From Halorubrum ezzemoulense DSM 17463 (GTDB lineage: Archaea > Halobacteriota > Halobacteria > Halobacteriales > Haloferacaceae): a stretch of 64,000 bases of DNA. A program made the position numbers and the translations under genes. The notes beneath the pieces are model-generated. The model was not told the DNA's origin. It ran no database searches and worked only from the letters and a program-made list of their open reading frames with translations. The stretch spans positions 1-64,000 of the forward strand of contig NZ_NEDJ01000002.1 in NCBI RefSeq assembly GCF_002114285.1, written 5' to 3'. Of this stretch, positions 8,249 through 16,688 are shown in pieces (within the stretch, counting starts at the first letter, position 1; each line of letters starts with the position of its first letter).

Positions 8249-10210
8249 ATGGACGACTCCGGTGGCGGGGGGCGGCTGACAAACGGCGACGAGGATGTCG
8301 TCCCGCCGCCGGCCGACTTCCTGGAGCGAGCCGCCGCCGATGACCCGGGTGTGTACGAGCGGTTCGAGCGGGAGGGGCCTGACGCGTGGCGCGCGGCGGC
8401 CGACCTCCTGACGTGGGACCGCGAGTACGAGACGGTCCTCGACGACTCCGAGCCGCCGTTCTACGAGTGGTTCCCGGACGGGCGGCTCAACGCCGCGGCG
8501 AACTGCGTCGACCGCCACCTCGACGACCGCCGGAACCAGCTCGCGATCCGGTGGTTCGGCAAGCGCGGCGAGCGCCGGTCGTACACCTACCTCGACCTCC
8601 ACCGCGAGGTGAACGCGGTCGCGGCCGGGCTCCGCGACCTCGGCGTCGAGGAGGACGACGTGGTCACGCTGTACCTGCCGATGGTCCCGGAGCTACCGAT
8701 CGCGATGCTGGCGTGCGCTCGCATCGGCGCGCCGCACAACGTCGTCTTCGCGGGGCTGTCCGCGGAGGCGCTCGCGACCCGGATCGACGCGGCCGACTCC
8801 GAGTACCTGATCACCTGCGACGGCTACTACCGCCGCGAGGACGCGTTCAACCAGAAATCGAAGGCGGACAACGCCCGGATCCGCGCCAAGAGCGAGCTGT
8901 CGGCCGCCGTCGTCGTCGATCGCCTCGGCGACGAGCTGGCCGTCTCGCTCGGCGACGACGAACACGAATACGGCGCGCTCGTCGACGCGCACGACGGCGA
9001 GACCGTCGAGCCGGTCGCCCGGGACGCGACGGATCTGCTGTTCGTGATGTACACCTCGGGCACGACCGGCCGGCCGAAGGGGGTCGAGCACGCGACGGGC
9101 GGCTACCTCGCGCACGTCGCGTGGACGACGCGGAAGGTCTTGGACGTGCGCCCGGACGACACCTACTGGTGCGCCGCCGACATCGGCTGGATCACCGGGC
9201 ACTCCTACGGGGTGTACGGCCCCCTCGCGACCGGGACGACCACGGTGCTGTACGAGGGATCGCCCGACTACCCCGACCGCGACCGCGTCTGGGACCTGAT
9301 CGAGCGCAACGCGGTGAGCGTCTTCTACACCTCACCGACCGCGATCCGGTCGTTCATGAAGTGGGGCGCGGAGTACCCCGAGTCGCACGACCTCTCGTCG
9401 ATCCGCCTGCTCGGGACGGTCGGCGAGTCGATCACGCCGAAGGCGTGGCGCTGGTACCGCGAGCACGTCGGCGGCGGCGACGCGCCGGTCGTCGACACGT
9501 GGTGGCAGACTGAGACCGGAGCCATCGCGCTTGCCACCCTCCCCGGGATAACCCCCATGAAACCGGGGAAGGTCGGCCCGCCGCTGCCCGGGATCGACGC
9601 CCGCGTCGTCGACGAGGACGGCGAGCCGGTCGATCCCGGCGAGTCCGGGTACCTCGCGCTCGCGTCGCCGTGGCCCGGAATGTTGCGCGGGCTCCGGGAG
9701 GGCGACGAGCGCTACCTCCGGGAGTACTGGCTCAGGGGCGAGGACGGCTGGCGCTACCGGACCGGCGACGGCGCGACCGTCGACGAGGACGGCTACGTCA
9801 CGATCCTCGGTCGCGTCGACGACGTGATCAACGTCCGCGCCCAGCGGTTCAACACCGGGGAGCTGGAGGCGGCCATCGTCGACGCCGACGGCGTGACCGA
9901 GGCCGCCGTCGTCGGCGACGGCGACGGCCGCATCGTGGCGTACGTGACGACGAAGAGCGGCGTCGAGCCCGACGAGGGGCTCCGCGACGCCGTCGCCGAC
10001 CGGCTGGCGGGGGCGGTCGGCGACGTGGCCCGCCCGGACCGGATCGTGTTCACCCCGGAACTCCCGAAGACGCGCTCCGGGAAGATCATGCGACGGTTGC
10101 TGGAGGACATCGCCCGCGGCGAGGAGTTCGGCGACGTGAGCGCGCTCCGGAACCCGGAGGTCGTGGGCGAGATCGAGTCGACCGTCAGAGACGAGAACAG
10201 CCGGCCGTAG
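8249..10210 (+). CDS. acs: acetyl-CoA synthetase (AMP-forming), copy 1
   Basis: This 653-residue enzyme of the AMP-forming acyl-CoA synthetase superfamily has an Acs-type N-terminal segment (ending near YEWFPDGRLNAAANCVDRHL), the ATP-binding A3 motif YTSGTTGRPKG, the acyl-pocket/adenylate motif WWQTETG, and the C-terminal PKTRSGKIMRRLL with the lysine used in adenylation. It would activate acetate (possibly propionate) to the CoA thioester with ATP. Trp in WWQTETG favours small substrates. It is closely related to the copy at 12400-14394 but differs in the flexible C-terminal region. The ATG at 8249 was chosen over a long upstream extension that overlaps hflX. The regulator gene follows about 300 bases downstream on the same strand. 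Confidence 0.92.
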   Translation: MDDSGGGGRLTNGDEDVVPPPADFLERAAADDPGVYERFEREGPDAWRAAADLLTWDREYETVLDDSEPPFYEWFPDGRLNAAANCVDRHLDDRRNQLAIRWFGKRGERRSYTYLDLHREVNAVAAGLRDLGVEEDDVVTLYLPMVPELPIAMLACARIGAPHNVVFAGLSAEALATRIDAADSEYLITCDGYYRREDAFNQKSKADNARIRAKSELSAAVVVDRLGDELAVSLGDDEHEYGALVDAHDGETVEPVARDATDLLFVMYTSGTTGRPKGVEHATGGYLAHVAWTTRKVLDVRPDDTYWCAADIGWITGHSYGVYGPLATGTTTVLYEGSPDYPDRDRVWDLIERNAVSVFYTSPTAIRSFMKWGAEYPESHDLSSIRLLGTVGESITPKAWRWYREHVGGGDAPVVDTWWQTETGAIALATLPGITPMKPGKVGPPLPGIDARVVDEDGEPVDPGESGYLALASPWPGMLRGLREGDERYLREYWLRGEDGWRYRTGDGATVDEDGYVTILGRVDDVINVRAQRFNTGELEAAIVDADGVTEAAVVGDGDGRIVAYVTTKSGVEPDEGLRDAVADRLAGAVGDVARPDRIVFTPELPKTRSGKIMRRLLEDIARGEEFGDVSALRNPEVVGEIESTVRDENSRP

Positions 10211-10355
10211 CTTCGGTCGCCGCCACCCGCCCGCGACGCCGGCGAACGTTCCGCACCGGTCGGCTTCCGTCTGCTGCCACCGACCGTACAGCCCCTTTTG
10301 CCGCGTCGGCGTGTCGGGATGTCGGGGTGGGATCGCGTTGGCGAGGGTGCGGGCG

Positions 10356-10365
10356 GAAGTATTTC
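10356..10365. repeat. GAAGTATTTC motif, first of two related sites
   Basis: GAAGTATTTC here recurs as the perfect palindrome GAAGTACTTC at 10384-10393, 28 bases on. Both lie in the non-coding gap between acs copy 1 and the regulator gene, and could be binding sites. Confidence 0.35.
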
Positions 10366-10383
10366 GGGAATGCGAGCAGATGC

Positions 10384-10393
10384 GAAGTACTTC
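10384..10393. repeat. perfect 10-base palindrome GAAGTACTTC
   Basis: This is a self-complementary decamer in the regulator's upstream region. It is a variant copy of the motif at 10356 and lies close to the first CCGGAACA copy (10395-10402). Confidence 0.4.
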
Positions 10394-10464
10394 TCCGGAA
10401 CATCGTTTCCGAACGGAGGAATCTCGCGACGACGCGGTAGCTCAGGGGACCGAGATCCGCGTTT

Positions 10465-10505
10465 CCGGAACAGTTTTGTTTCGGCTTCTTATTGGTTCCC
10501 GAAAC
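10465..10505. promoter_or_regulatory. inverted repeats around the start of the acetate-locus regulator
   Basis: CCGGAACA (10465-10472) and TGTTTCGG (10477-10484) form an 8-4-8 dyad with one mismatch. GTTTCGG (10478-10484) also forms a perfect 7-base inverted repeat with CCGAAAC (10499-10505), enclosing an AT-richer stretch just before the ATG at 10508. CCGGAACA occurs once more at 10395-10402. The arrangement suggests an operator overlapping the promoter, possibly for autoregulation; that is inference. Confidence 0.4.
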
Positions 10506-10507
10506 GA

Positions 10508-12301
10508 ATGGTCGACGGACTCGACGCGGACGCCTACGACGCGCTCGTCACCGCCGCGGAGACGTATCGAGCGGCGCTCGTCGTCAGGCTGGCGGGCGAG
10601 GCCGGCCTCCGGACGGAGGAGATAACCCGCGTCGCCCCGCGACACCTCCACGAGGCGGAGTCGGGCGCCGGCGCGCGGCTCCTCGCGGTACCGGCGGCCG
10701 AGGACGGCGAGCGTGAGGACGGAGACGGGGCGCCGCCGGCCGACATCGACGAGCAGATCGACCGCGAGACCGTCGTTCCGGCCTCGTTGGCCGCCGACCT
10801 CGTCCGGTACGCGACGAGCGAGGGGCTCGGCGCGGACGACCCGTACGTCGACGTCTCGCCCCGCCGGGTCCAGATGATCGTGCGCGAGACGGCGGCGCGA
10901 GCGGCGAATCGCACCGACGCCGCCCCCGAGGAGCGGGTCACGCCGAGCGCCCTCCGGAAGACGTTCGCCAGACGGCACCTCGTCGACCGAGATGTCGACC
11001 CGCGCGCCGTCCGCGACGCCGGCGGCTGGGAGTCGCTCGGCACGCTCGACCCGTACCTCGACCCGCTCGACGGGGAGGCGCTGGCGGCCGCCCTCGCCGT
11101 CGACGCCGGCGCCGACGCCGACGCCACCGTCGGGCGGACCGGGACGACCGTCCTCCCGGGGTTCGAGGCGCTCACCGAGTCCGGGCCGTCAGACCCCGTC
11201 GCCGCCGTCGCCGCCGGGCTGACCGAGGCGGACCGCTGGACAGAGGCGTGGTTCGCCCGTCGGGCGGTCGGGGGCGAGCGGGTCGAGATCGCCGCGACCG
11301 CGGGCGTCGACCGGGCGACGCTCGCGGAGCGCGACGTGTCCGCGCGGGGCCCGTGGCAGGACGCGATAGCCGACGAGGCGCCGGTCTCGACCGACGGCCG
11401 ACAGGAGACCGGCGGCCGGCCCGCGGTCGCGGTGCCGGCGGCCTACGAGGGCGCGGTCCACGGCGCGCTCTGCGTCGTCGCCGCCGCCGCAGACCCGGTC
11501 GACGACGCGGAGACGCGTTCGCTCGCGGTCCTCGGACGCTGCCTCGGTCGGCTGATCACCGCGGACCGGTGGCGGGAGCTGCTCCACTCCGACGCGGTCA
11601 CCGAGGTCGAGTTCCGCGCGACCGACGACGGCGCGTTCCTCGCCCGGGCGAGCGAGCGGCTGGACTGCCGGATCGAACTGGCCTCGACCGTCGACGTCGA
11701 CGACGAGGTCTCCCGGGCGTACCTCTCCGTCGACGGGGCCGGTCCGCAGGAGTTCGCGACCGTCGTCGAGGAAGTCAGGGGCGTCTCCGACTTCCGCGTG
11801 ATCGAGACCCGGGAGGACGGGTGTTCGGCGTCGGTGCGCCTCGCGGGCGGGTCGCTCGTGAGGGCGCTCATCGACCACGGGGCGACGGTGCGCGACGCGT
11901 CGGCCGCAGACGGGCGGGTCCGCGTCGTCGCCGACTTCCCGGAGGGAACGAACGTCAGGCCCGTCGCCGACGGGCTCCGCGACCGGTTCGCGGGCGTCAG
12001 GCTGGCGAGCAAGGAGTCGGTCGCGCGCTCGCCGCGCACGGAGTCGGCGCTGCGGGACGGGATCGCCGACCGGTTCACCGACCGCCAGTGGGCCGCGCTG
12101 TCGGCGGCGTACCACGGCGGGTACTTCGACTGGCCGCGCGGCAGCACGGCCGAGGAGGTCGCCGACGCGATGGACGTCTCCTCCCCGACGTTCCACAACC
12201 CCCTCCGAAAGGCCCAGCGCGCCCTGCTCGACGGCGTCTTCGAGGAGGACGGAGATCGGGCCTCCCGCGAGGACGGGAGGATCGTCGGCGCCGACGAGTA
12301 G
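10508..12301 (+). CDS. bacterio-opsin-activator-like transcriptional regulator with a degenerate tyrosine-recombinase-like N-terminus
   Basis: This is a 597-residue cytoplasmic regulator. Residues about 1-200 resemble the catalytic domain of tyrosine recombinases: box-I Arg in GLRTEE (R35), second Arg in ALRKTF (R150) and a Tyr in the expected place (Y183). The histidine before LRK is Ser and the LGH histidine is Trp, so recombinase activity is doubtful. The middle (about 225-350) is GAF-like (AYEGAVHGALCVVAAA). The rest matches Bat-type regulators and ends in an HTH_10 domain (about 522-580; GGYFDWPRGSTAEEVADAM, SSPTFHNPLRKA). It lies between two acs genes and is probably their regulator by context. 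ATG 10508 was chosen because upstream codons do not look haloarchaeal. Confidence 0.85.
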   Translation: MVDGLDADAYDALVTAAETYRAALVVRLAGEAGLRTEEITRVAPRHLHEAESGAGARLLAVPAAEDGEREDGDGAPPADIDEQIDRETVVPASLAADLVRYATSEGLGADDPYVDVSPRRVQMIVRETAARAANRTDAAPEERVTPSALRKTFARRHLVDRDVDPRAVRDAGGWESLGTLDPYLDPLDGEALAAALAVDAGADADATVGRTGTTVLPGFEALTESGPSDPVAAVAAGLTEADRWTEAWFARRAVGGERVEIAATAGVDRATLAERDVSARGPWQDAIADEAPVSTDGRQETGGRPAVAVPAAYEGAVHGALCVVAAAADPVDDAETRSLAVLGRCLGRLITADRWRELLHSDAVTEVEFRATDDGAFLARASERLDCRIELASTVDVDDEVSRAYLSVDGAGPQEFATVVEEVRGVSDFRVIETREDGCSASVRLAGGSLVRALIDHGATVRDASAADGRVRVVADFPEGTNVRPVADGLRDRFAGVRLASKESVARSPRTESALRDGIADRFTDRQWAALSAAYHGGYFDWPRGSTAEEVADAMDVSSPTFHNPLRKAQRALLDGVFEEDGDRASREDGRIVGADE

Positions 12302-12329
12302 GGGCCGTCGAGCAGGGCGCCTCGCCGGG

Positions 12330-12390
12330 GTATCCATCACGATTTTTCGTATTTAGCGTCAGCGTTTATATGGTGATATTGGTTGGATAC
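12330..12390. promoter_or_regulatory. inverted repeat flanking the acs2 promoter
   Basis: GTATCCA (12330-12336) and TGGATAC (12384-12390) are exact reverse complements placed on either side of the TATA box at 12365-12370. This could be a pair of operator half-sites, but with a long spacer it may also be chance. Confidence 0.3.
12365..12370 (+). promoter_or_regulatory. TATA box for acetyl-CoA synthetase copy 2
   Basis: TTTATA is centred about 32 bases before the ATG at 12400, within an AT-rich stretch that stands out from its surroundings. Confidence 0.6.
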
Positions 12391-12399
12391 GACCGTACC

Positions 12400-14394
12400 A
12401 TGACAGAGGGAGACGGCCAACTGGAAGCGAGATTAGCGGAGCAAGAGGTGTTCGAGCCGTCGGAGTCGTTCGTCGAGCAGGCGAACGTCTCCGACCCGGA
12501 GATATACGAGGAGTTCGAGGAGAACTGGCCGGAGTGTTGGGAGACGGCCGCCGACCTGCTGGAGTGGGAAACCGACTACGACCGGGTGCTCGACGACGAC
12601 GACCCGCCGTTCTACGAGTGGTTCACCGGCGGCGAGCTGAACGCGTCGGCGAACTGCCTCGACCGACACCTCGACAACCGCGGCGACGATGTCGCCATCG
12701 AGTGGGTCGGCGAGCCCGTCGACGAGGACGACCGCTCGTACACCTACGAGGAGCTCCACCGCGAGGTGAACGAGTTCGCCGCCGCCCTTCGGGAGCAGGG
12801 CGTCGAGGAGGACGACGTGGTCACGATGTACATGCCGATGATCCCGGAGCTGCCGATCGCGATGCTGGCGTGCGCTCGCATCGGCGCGCCCCACAGCGTC
12901 GTGTTCGCCGGGTTCTCGGCCGACGCGCTCGCGACGCGGATGAACGCCGCGGAGTCGGAGTACCTCGTCACCTGCGACGGCTACTACCGCCGCGGCGACC
13001 CGCTCGACCACCTCGACAAGGCGAACGAGGGGCTCGCGGGCGTCGACCACGACACCACGACCGTCGTCGTCGACCGGCTCGGGCCGAACGGCGACGACTT
13101 CGGTCACGACCTCGGCGGCGACCAGCTCGACTACGGCGACCTCGTCGCGGCCCACGAGGGCGCCGAGGTCGAGCCCGTCACCCGGGACGCCGAGGACATG
13201 CTGTTCCTGATGTACACCTCGGGAACCACCGGGAAGCCGAAGGGCGTGAAACACACGACCGGCGGGTACCTCTCGTGGGTGTCGTGGACCTCGCAGTCCG
13301 TCCTCGACATCAAGCCGGATGACACGTACTTCTGCTCGGCCGACATCGGGTGGATCACCGGTCACTCCTACATCGTCTACGGGCCGCTCTCGCTCGGCAC
13401 GACGACGATGATGTACGAGGGGACGCCCGATCACCCCGAGCAGGACCGGCTCTGGGAGATCGTCGAGGAGTACGAGGCGACCCAGCTGTACACGGCGCCC
13501 ACGGCGATCCGCGCGTTCATGAAGTGGGGCGCGGAGTACCCCGACCGTCACGACCTCTCCTCGCTGCGCCTGCTCGGCACGGTCGGCGAGCCGATCAACC
13601 CGCGCGCGTGGAAGTGGTACTACCAGCACATCGGGGACGAGGAGTGCCCGATCGTGGACACGTGGTGGCAGACCGAGACCGGCGGGATGATGGTGACCAC
13701 GCTGCCCGGCGTCAAGGACATGAAGCCCGGCGCCGCGGGACCGCCGCTGCCGGGGCTCGACGTTCAGATACTCGACACGCTCGGCGAGGCGGTCGAGCCC
13801 GGGAAGGCGGGGTACCTCACGGTACAGAAGCCGTGGCCCGGCATGCTCCGGACGCTGTACAACAACGACGAGCGCTACATCGAGGAGTACTGGGCGGAGT
13901 ACTCCGACACCGACAGCGACGACCCCGACGACTGGGTGTACTTCCCGGAGGACGGGGCGAAGATCGACGAGGACGGCTACATTACCGTCCTCGGCCGCGT
14001 GGACGACGTGCTCAACGTCTCCGGCCACCGGCTGGGAACGATGGAGATCGAGTCCGCCATCGTCGGGGTCGAAGGGGTGGCGGAGGCGGCCGTCGTCGGC
14101 GGCAATCACGACATCAAGGGCGAAGCGGTGTACGCCTACGTGACGACCGAGGACGGCTACGAGGGCGACGACGAGCTCCGCGACGCGATCGTCGCGGGCG
14201 TCGAAGACGCCATCGGCCCGATCGCCCGGCCCGAGCAGGTCGTGTTCACGCCCGACCTGCCGAAGACCCGATCCGGGAAGATCATGCGCCGCCTGCTGGA
14301 GAACATCGCCGACGGCAAGGAGCTCGGGAACACGAGCACGCTTCGGAACCCCGAGATCGTCGAGGAGATCCAACAGAAGGCCGACGCCGAGTAG
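12400..14394 (+). CDS. acs: acetyl-CoA synthetase (AMP-forming), copy 2
   Basis: This 664-residue Acs contains YTSGTTGKPKG for ATP binding, WWQTETGGMM in the acyl pocket, and the catalytic lysine in PKTRSGKIMRR. It also has the hinge-region motif GRVDDVLNVSGHRLGT, the standard Acs form; copy 1 instead reads VRAQRFNTG at this position, so copy 2 is the better candidate for the housekeeping acetate enzyme. It converts acetate, ATP and CoA to acetyl-CoA. It has its own TATA box directly after the regulator gene and lies just upstream of the symporter operon. ATG 12400 fits the TATA spacing; an upstream open frame overlapping the regulator is spurious. Confidence 0.95.
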   Translation: MTEGDGQLEARLAEQEVFEPSESFVEQANVSDPEIYEEFEENWPECWETAADLLEWETDYDRVLDDDDPPFYEWFTGGELNASANCLDRHLDNRGDDVAIEWVGEPVDEDDRSYTYEELHREVNEFAAALREQGVEEDDVVTMYMPMIPELPIAMLACARIGAPHSVVFAGFSADALATRMNAAESEYLVTCDGYYRRGDPLDHLDKANEGLAGVDHDTTTVVVDRLGPNGDDFGHDLGGDQLDYGDLVAAHEGAEVEPVTRDAEDMLFLMYTSGTTGKPKGVKHTTGGYLSWVSWTSQSVLDIKPDDTYFCSADIGWITGHSYIVYGPLSLGTTTMMYEGTPDHPEQDRLWEIVEEYEATQLYTAPTAIRAFMKWGAEYPDRHDLSSLRLLGTVGEPINPRAWKWYYQHIGDEECPIVDTWWQTETGGMMVTTLPGVKDMKPGAAGPPLPGLDVQILDTLGEAVEPGKAGYLTVQKPWPGMLRTLYNNDERYIEEYWAEYSDTDSDDPDDWVYFPEDGAKIDEDGYITVLGRVDDVLNVSGHRLGTMEIESAIVGVEGVAEAAVVGGNHDIKGEAVYAYVTTEDGYEGDDELRDAIVAGVEDAIGPIARPEQVVFTPDLPKTRSGKIMRRLLENIADGKELGNTSTLRNPEIVEEIQQKADAE

Positions 14395-14470
14395 CGCTCG
14401 GCGCACCGTTTTCGATCCGTCTCAGCCACGACCACGACGGACGACGCGACGGCAACTATCACGAAAAACT

Positions 14471-14480
14471 CAGATAAACA
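14471..14480 (+). promoter_or_regulatory. TATA-like box for the symporter operon
   Basis: CAGATAAACA is centred about 27 bases before the ATG at 14503, in an A-rich patch downstream of acs copy 2. Confidence 0.45.
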
Positions 14481-14502
14481 AACTCGCGACTCACGCCAAA
14501 AC

Positions 14503-14970
14503 ATGACAGATAATACCTCACGCGAACGGGACGACGCGGTCACCGACGGGGGCCGCGCATCCGACGACGCGGCCACCGACGGGGGCGTCGCCTCCGCCGG
14601 AGCCGCACAGACGCACAGGGACACCGACTACCTCAGCGAAGAGGTGAACCTGCTGAAACCGAGCACCGCGTACATGCGGGACCATCTCAGGATCGTCTGG
14701 GCCGGGTTCATCGTCTGGGCGCTCGCCGTCTTCGGCCCGGTGACACTGACGATGCTCGCTCCGGGGCCGATGACGACGACGACGGTACCGGTGCTCGGGT
14801 TCCCCCTCCACTACTTCCTCGTCGCCTTCGGAGCGCCGACGAGCGCCCTCGTCTTGGCGGCCGTCTACGCCCGTCAGCGCGACAAGTTGGACGATAAGTA
14901 CGGCATCGAACACACCGCCGCGGAGCCCGCGGACTCCGGGAGCGTCGACGACGGGGGGCAGCAGGGATGA
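14503..14970 (+). CDS. DUF4212 small membrane subunit of a sodium:solute symporter
   Basis: This 155-residue protein has a disordered acidic N-terminal tail (about 40 residues, with TDGG motifs) and then two membrane helices (VWAGFIVWALAVFGPVTLTM and FLVAFGAPTSALVLAAVYA) typical of DUF4212. Such genes nearly always precede a VC_2705-type sodium:solute symporter and are thought to be its small subunit. Here the stop overlaps the symporter start by 4 bases (ATGA), implying coupled translation and a stoichiometric pair. The N-terminal tail is longer than in bacterial members. Confidence 0.9.
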   Translation: MTDNTSRERDDAVTDGGRASDDAATDGGVASAGAAQTHRDTDYLSEEVNLLKPSTAYMRDHLRIVWAGFIVWALAVFGPVTLTMLAPGPMTTTTVPVLGFPLHYFLVAFGAPTSALVLAAVYARQRDKLDDKYGIEHTAAEPADSGSVDDGGQQG

Positions 14971-16688
14971 TGGCCCCGCTTCAAGCCGAGGCGCTCGACA
15001 TCTCGTTCAAGCTCCTCCCGGCGATCATCGTTTTCCTGATGATGGCCTCGTTCCTCGTCATCGGGTTCGTGTTCAAGGTGGCGGACGCCGAGGGCATGTG
15101 GGTCGCCGGCCGGGGTATCGGCAACATCGAGAACGGGATGGCGATCGGCGCCAACTGGATGTCGGCCGCCTCGTATCTCGGCCTCGCGGGGCTAGTCGCG
15201 CTGTCCGGATTCTACGGGCTGGCGTTCATCGTCGGCTGGACCACCGGGTACTTCGTCCTGCTCATCTTCCTCGCGGCGCAAATGCGCCGGTTCGGGAAGT
15301 ACACTGCGCCGGACTTCGTCGCGGACCGGTTCAACTCCCCGATGGCACGCGCGCTGGCCGCGTTCACCACGCTGCTCATCGCGTACGTCTACTCCGTGGG
15401 CCAGGCCCGCGGGATGGGGCTCGTCGGCCAGTACGTCTTCGGGCTCGACATCGTCCCGATGATCGTCGTGATGATGACCATAACGGTCGGGTACCTCGCG
15501 CTCTCCGGGATGCTGGGCGCGACGAAGAACATGGCCGTCCAGTACGTTATCCTCATCATCGCGTTCCTCGCGGGCGTCTACGTCGTCGGCTTCTCACAGG
15601 GCTACTCCACCGTGCTTCCGCAGATCGAGTACGGCACCCTGTTCAGCGAACTCAGCCGGCAGTTCTCCGAACCGTTCATCGGCGGGAACAGCTACTACCT
15701 CTGGGTCGCGACGGCGTTCTCGCTCATCGTCGGGACCTGCGGACTCCCGCACGTCTTGGTCCGGTTCTACACGGTCAAAAACGAGCGCACGGCCCGGTGG
15801 TCGACGGTCTCGGGGCTGTTCTTCATCATGCTCCTGTACTGGGCCGCGCCGGCGATGGCCGCCTTCGGCGTCGACCTGTTCGCCGCGGTCAACAACCTCT
15901 CCCCGGACGCCGTCTACAGCGGTCAACAGGCGATGTCCGGCGCGGAGGGGGACGTTATCGTCGTGCTGGCCGCCCAGTTCGCGAGCCTGCCGCGCTGGTT
16001 CGTCGGCCTCGTCGCCGCCGGCGGGATGGCCGCGGCCATCGCGACGACCGCCGGACTGTTCATCACGGCCTCTTCGGCCGTCGCACACGACATTTACTCG
16101 GAGCTCATCAACCCCGACGCGACCCAGCGCCAGCAGGTGCTCATCGGGCGGGCGACCATCATCGGCATCGGCGCCCTGGTCACCGTCACCGCGTTCAACC
16201 CGCCGGCGCTCATCGGTGAACTCGTCGCCTACGCGTTCTCGCTCGCCGGCACCGTGCTGTTCCCGATGTTCTTCCTCGGGCTCTGGTGGGAGAACACCAA
16301 CCGCCAGGGGGCCTTGGCCGGGATGTCCGTCGGTCTCCTGCTGTGGATCACTTCGATCATCAACAGCGTCCTGCCCGCCTACCTGGGCTTCCTCGCCGAC
16401 ATCGCCGGTGGCGCCGGACAGGCGAGCGTCCCGATCTACGCCCAGTACGTCCCGCCGATCGGCGCTGCTTTAATCGGAACGCCGCTCGTGTTCCTCGTCA
16501 CGATTGTCGTCTCGATGGCGACGCCGGAACCGCCACTGGAGACCAAGCGGATGGTGCGCCAGTGTCACAGCCCCGAACCGATGGGGCAACAGCAGACCGC
16601 CGAGGACGTGGTCGCCGACGGCGGTGAAGACGTCGCGACGGACGGTGGTCGCGCAGTTGACGACGAGACGACGGAGGAGGAGCGATAA
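14967..16688 (+). CDS. sodium:solute symporter, probable acetate/small organic acid permease
   Basis: This 573-residue SSS-family carrier has about 13 hydrophobic segments and family blocks such as WVAGRGIGNIENGMAIGANWMSAASYLG and, later, the region around HVLVRFYTVK. It would couple uptake of a small monocarboxylate to Na+ entry. Acetate is inferred from the two acs genes beside it and from the VC_2705/ActP-like type; substrate cannot be proven from sequence. The C-terminal tail is acidic with ADGG/TDGG motifs resembling the tail of its DUF4212 partner. Two ATGs (14967, 14970) are adjacent. Its TAA overlaps the uspA ATG by one base. Confidence 0.92.
   Translation: MMAPLQAEALDISFKLLPAIIVFLMMASFLVIGFVFKVADAEGMWVAGRGIGNIENGMAIGANWMSAASYLGLAGLVALSGFYGLAFIVGWTTGYFVLLIFLAAQMRRFGKYTAPDFVADRFNSPMARALAAFTTLLIAYVYSVGQARGMGLVGQYVFGLDIVPMIVVMMTITVGYLALSGMLGATKNMAVQYVILIIAFLAGVYVVGFSQGYSTVLPQIEYGTLFSELSRQFSEPFIGGNSYYLWVATAFSLIVGTCGLPHVLVRFYTVKNERTARWSTVSGLFFIMLLYWAAPAMAAFGVDLFAAVNNLSPDAVYSGQQAMSGAEGDVIVVLAAQFASLPRWFVGLVAAGGMAAAIATTAGLFITASSAVAHDIYSELINPDATQRQQVLIGRATIIGIGALVTVTAFNPPALIGELVAYAFSLAGTVLFPMFFLGLWWENTNRQGALAGMSVGLLLWITSIINSVLPAYLGFLADIAGGAGQASVPIYAQYVPPIGAALIGTPLVFLVTIVVSMATPEPPLETKRMVRQCHSPEPMGQQQTAEDVVADGGEDVATDGGRAVDDETTEEER

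Noticed and set aside
10298-10507. An upstream in-frame extension of the regulator gene to 10298.
   Set aside because: The added residues are Arg/Gly/Ser-rich and non-acidic, and the stretch carries the repeats and promoter-like sequence of a non-coding region.
11248-12399. An upstream extension of acs copy 2 that overlaps the regulator.
   Set aside because: It is an Arg-rich shadow frame of the regulator gene; the true start at 12400 has a well placed TATA box and a normal Acs N-terminus.
12336-14464. ATCACGA occurs upstream of both acs copy 2 (12336) and the symporter operon (14458), suggesting a shared operator.
   Set aside because: A 7-base match in windows of this size is expected by chance, and the distance to the TATA box differs (about 23 versus 8 bases).
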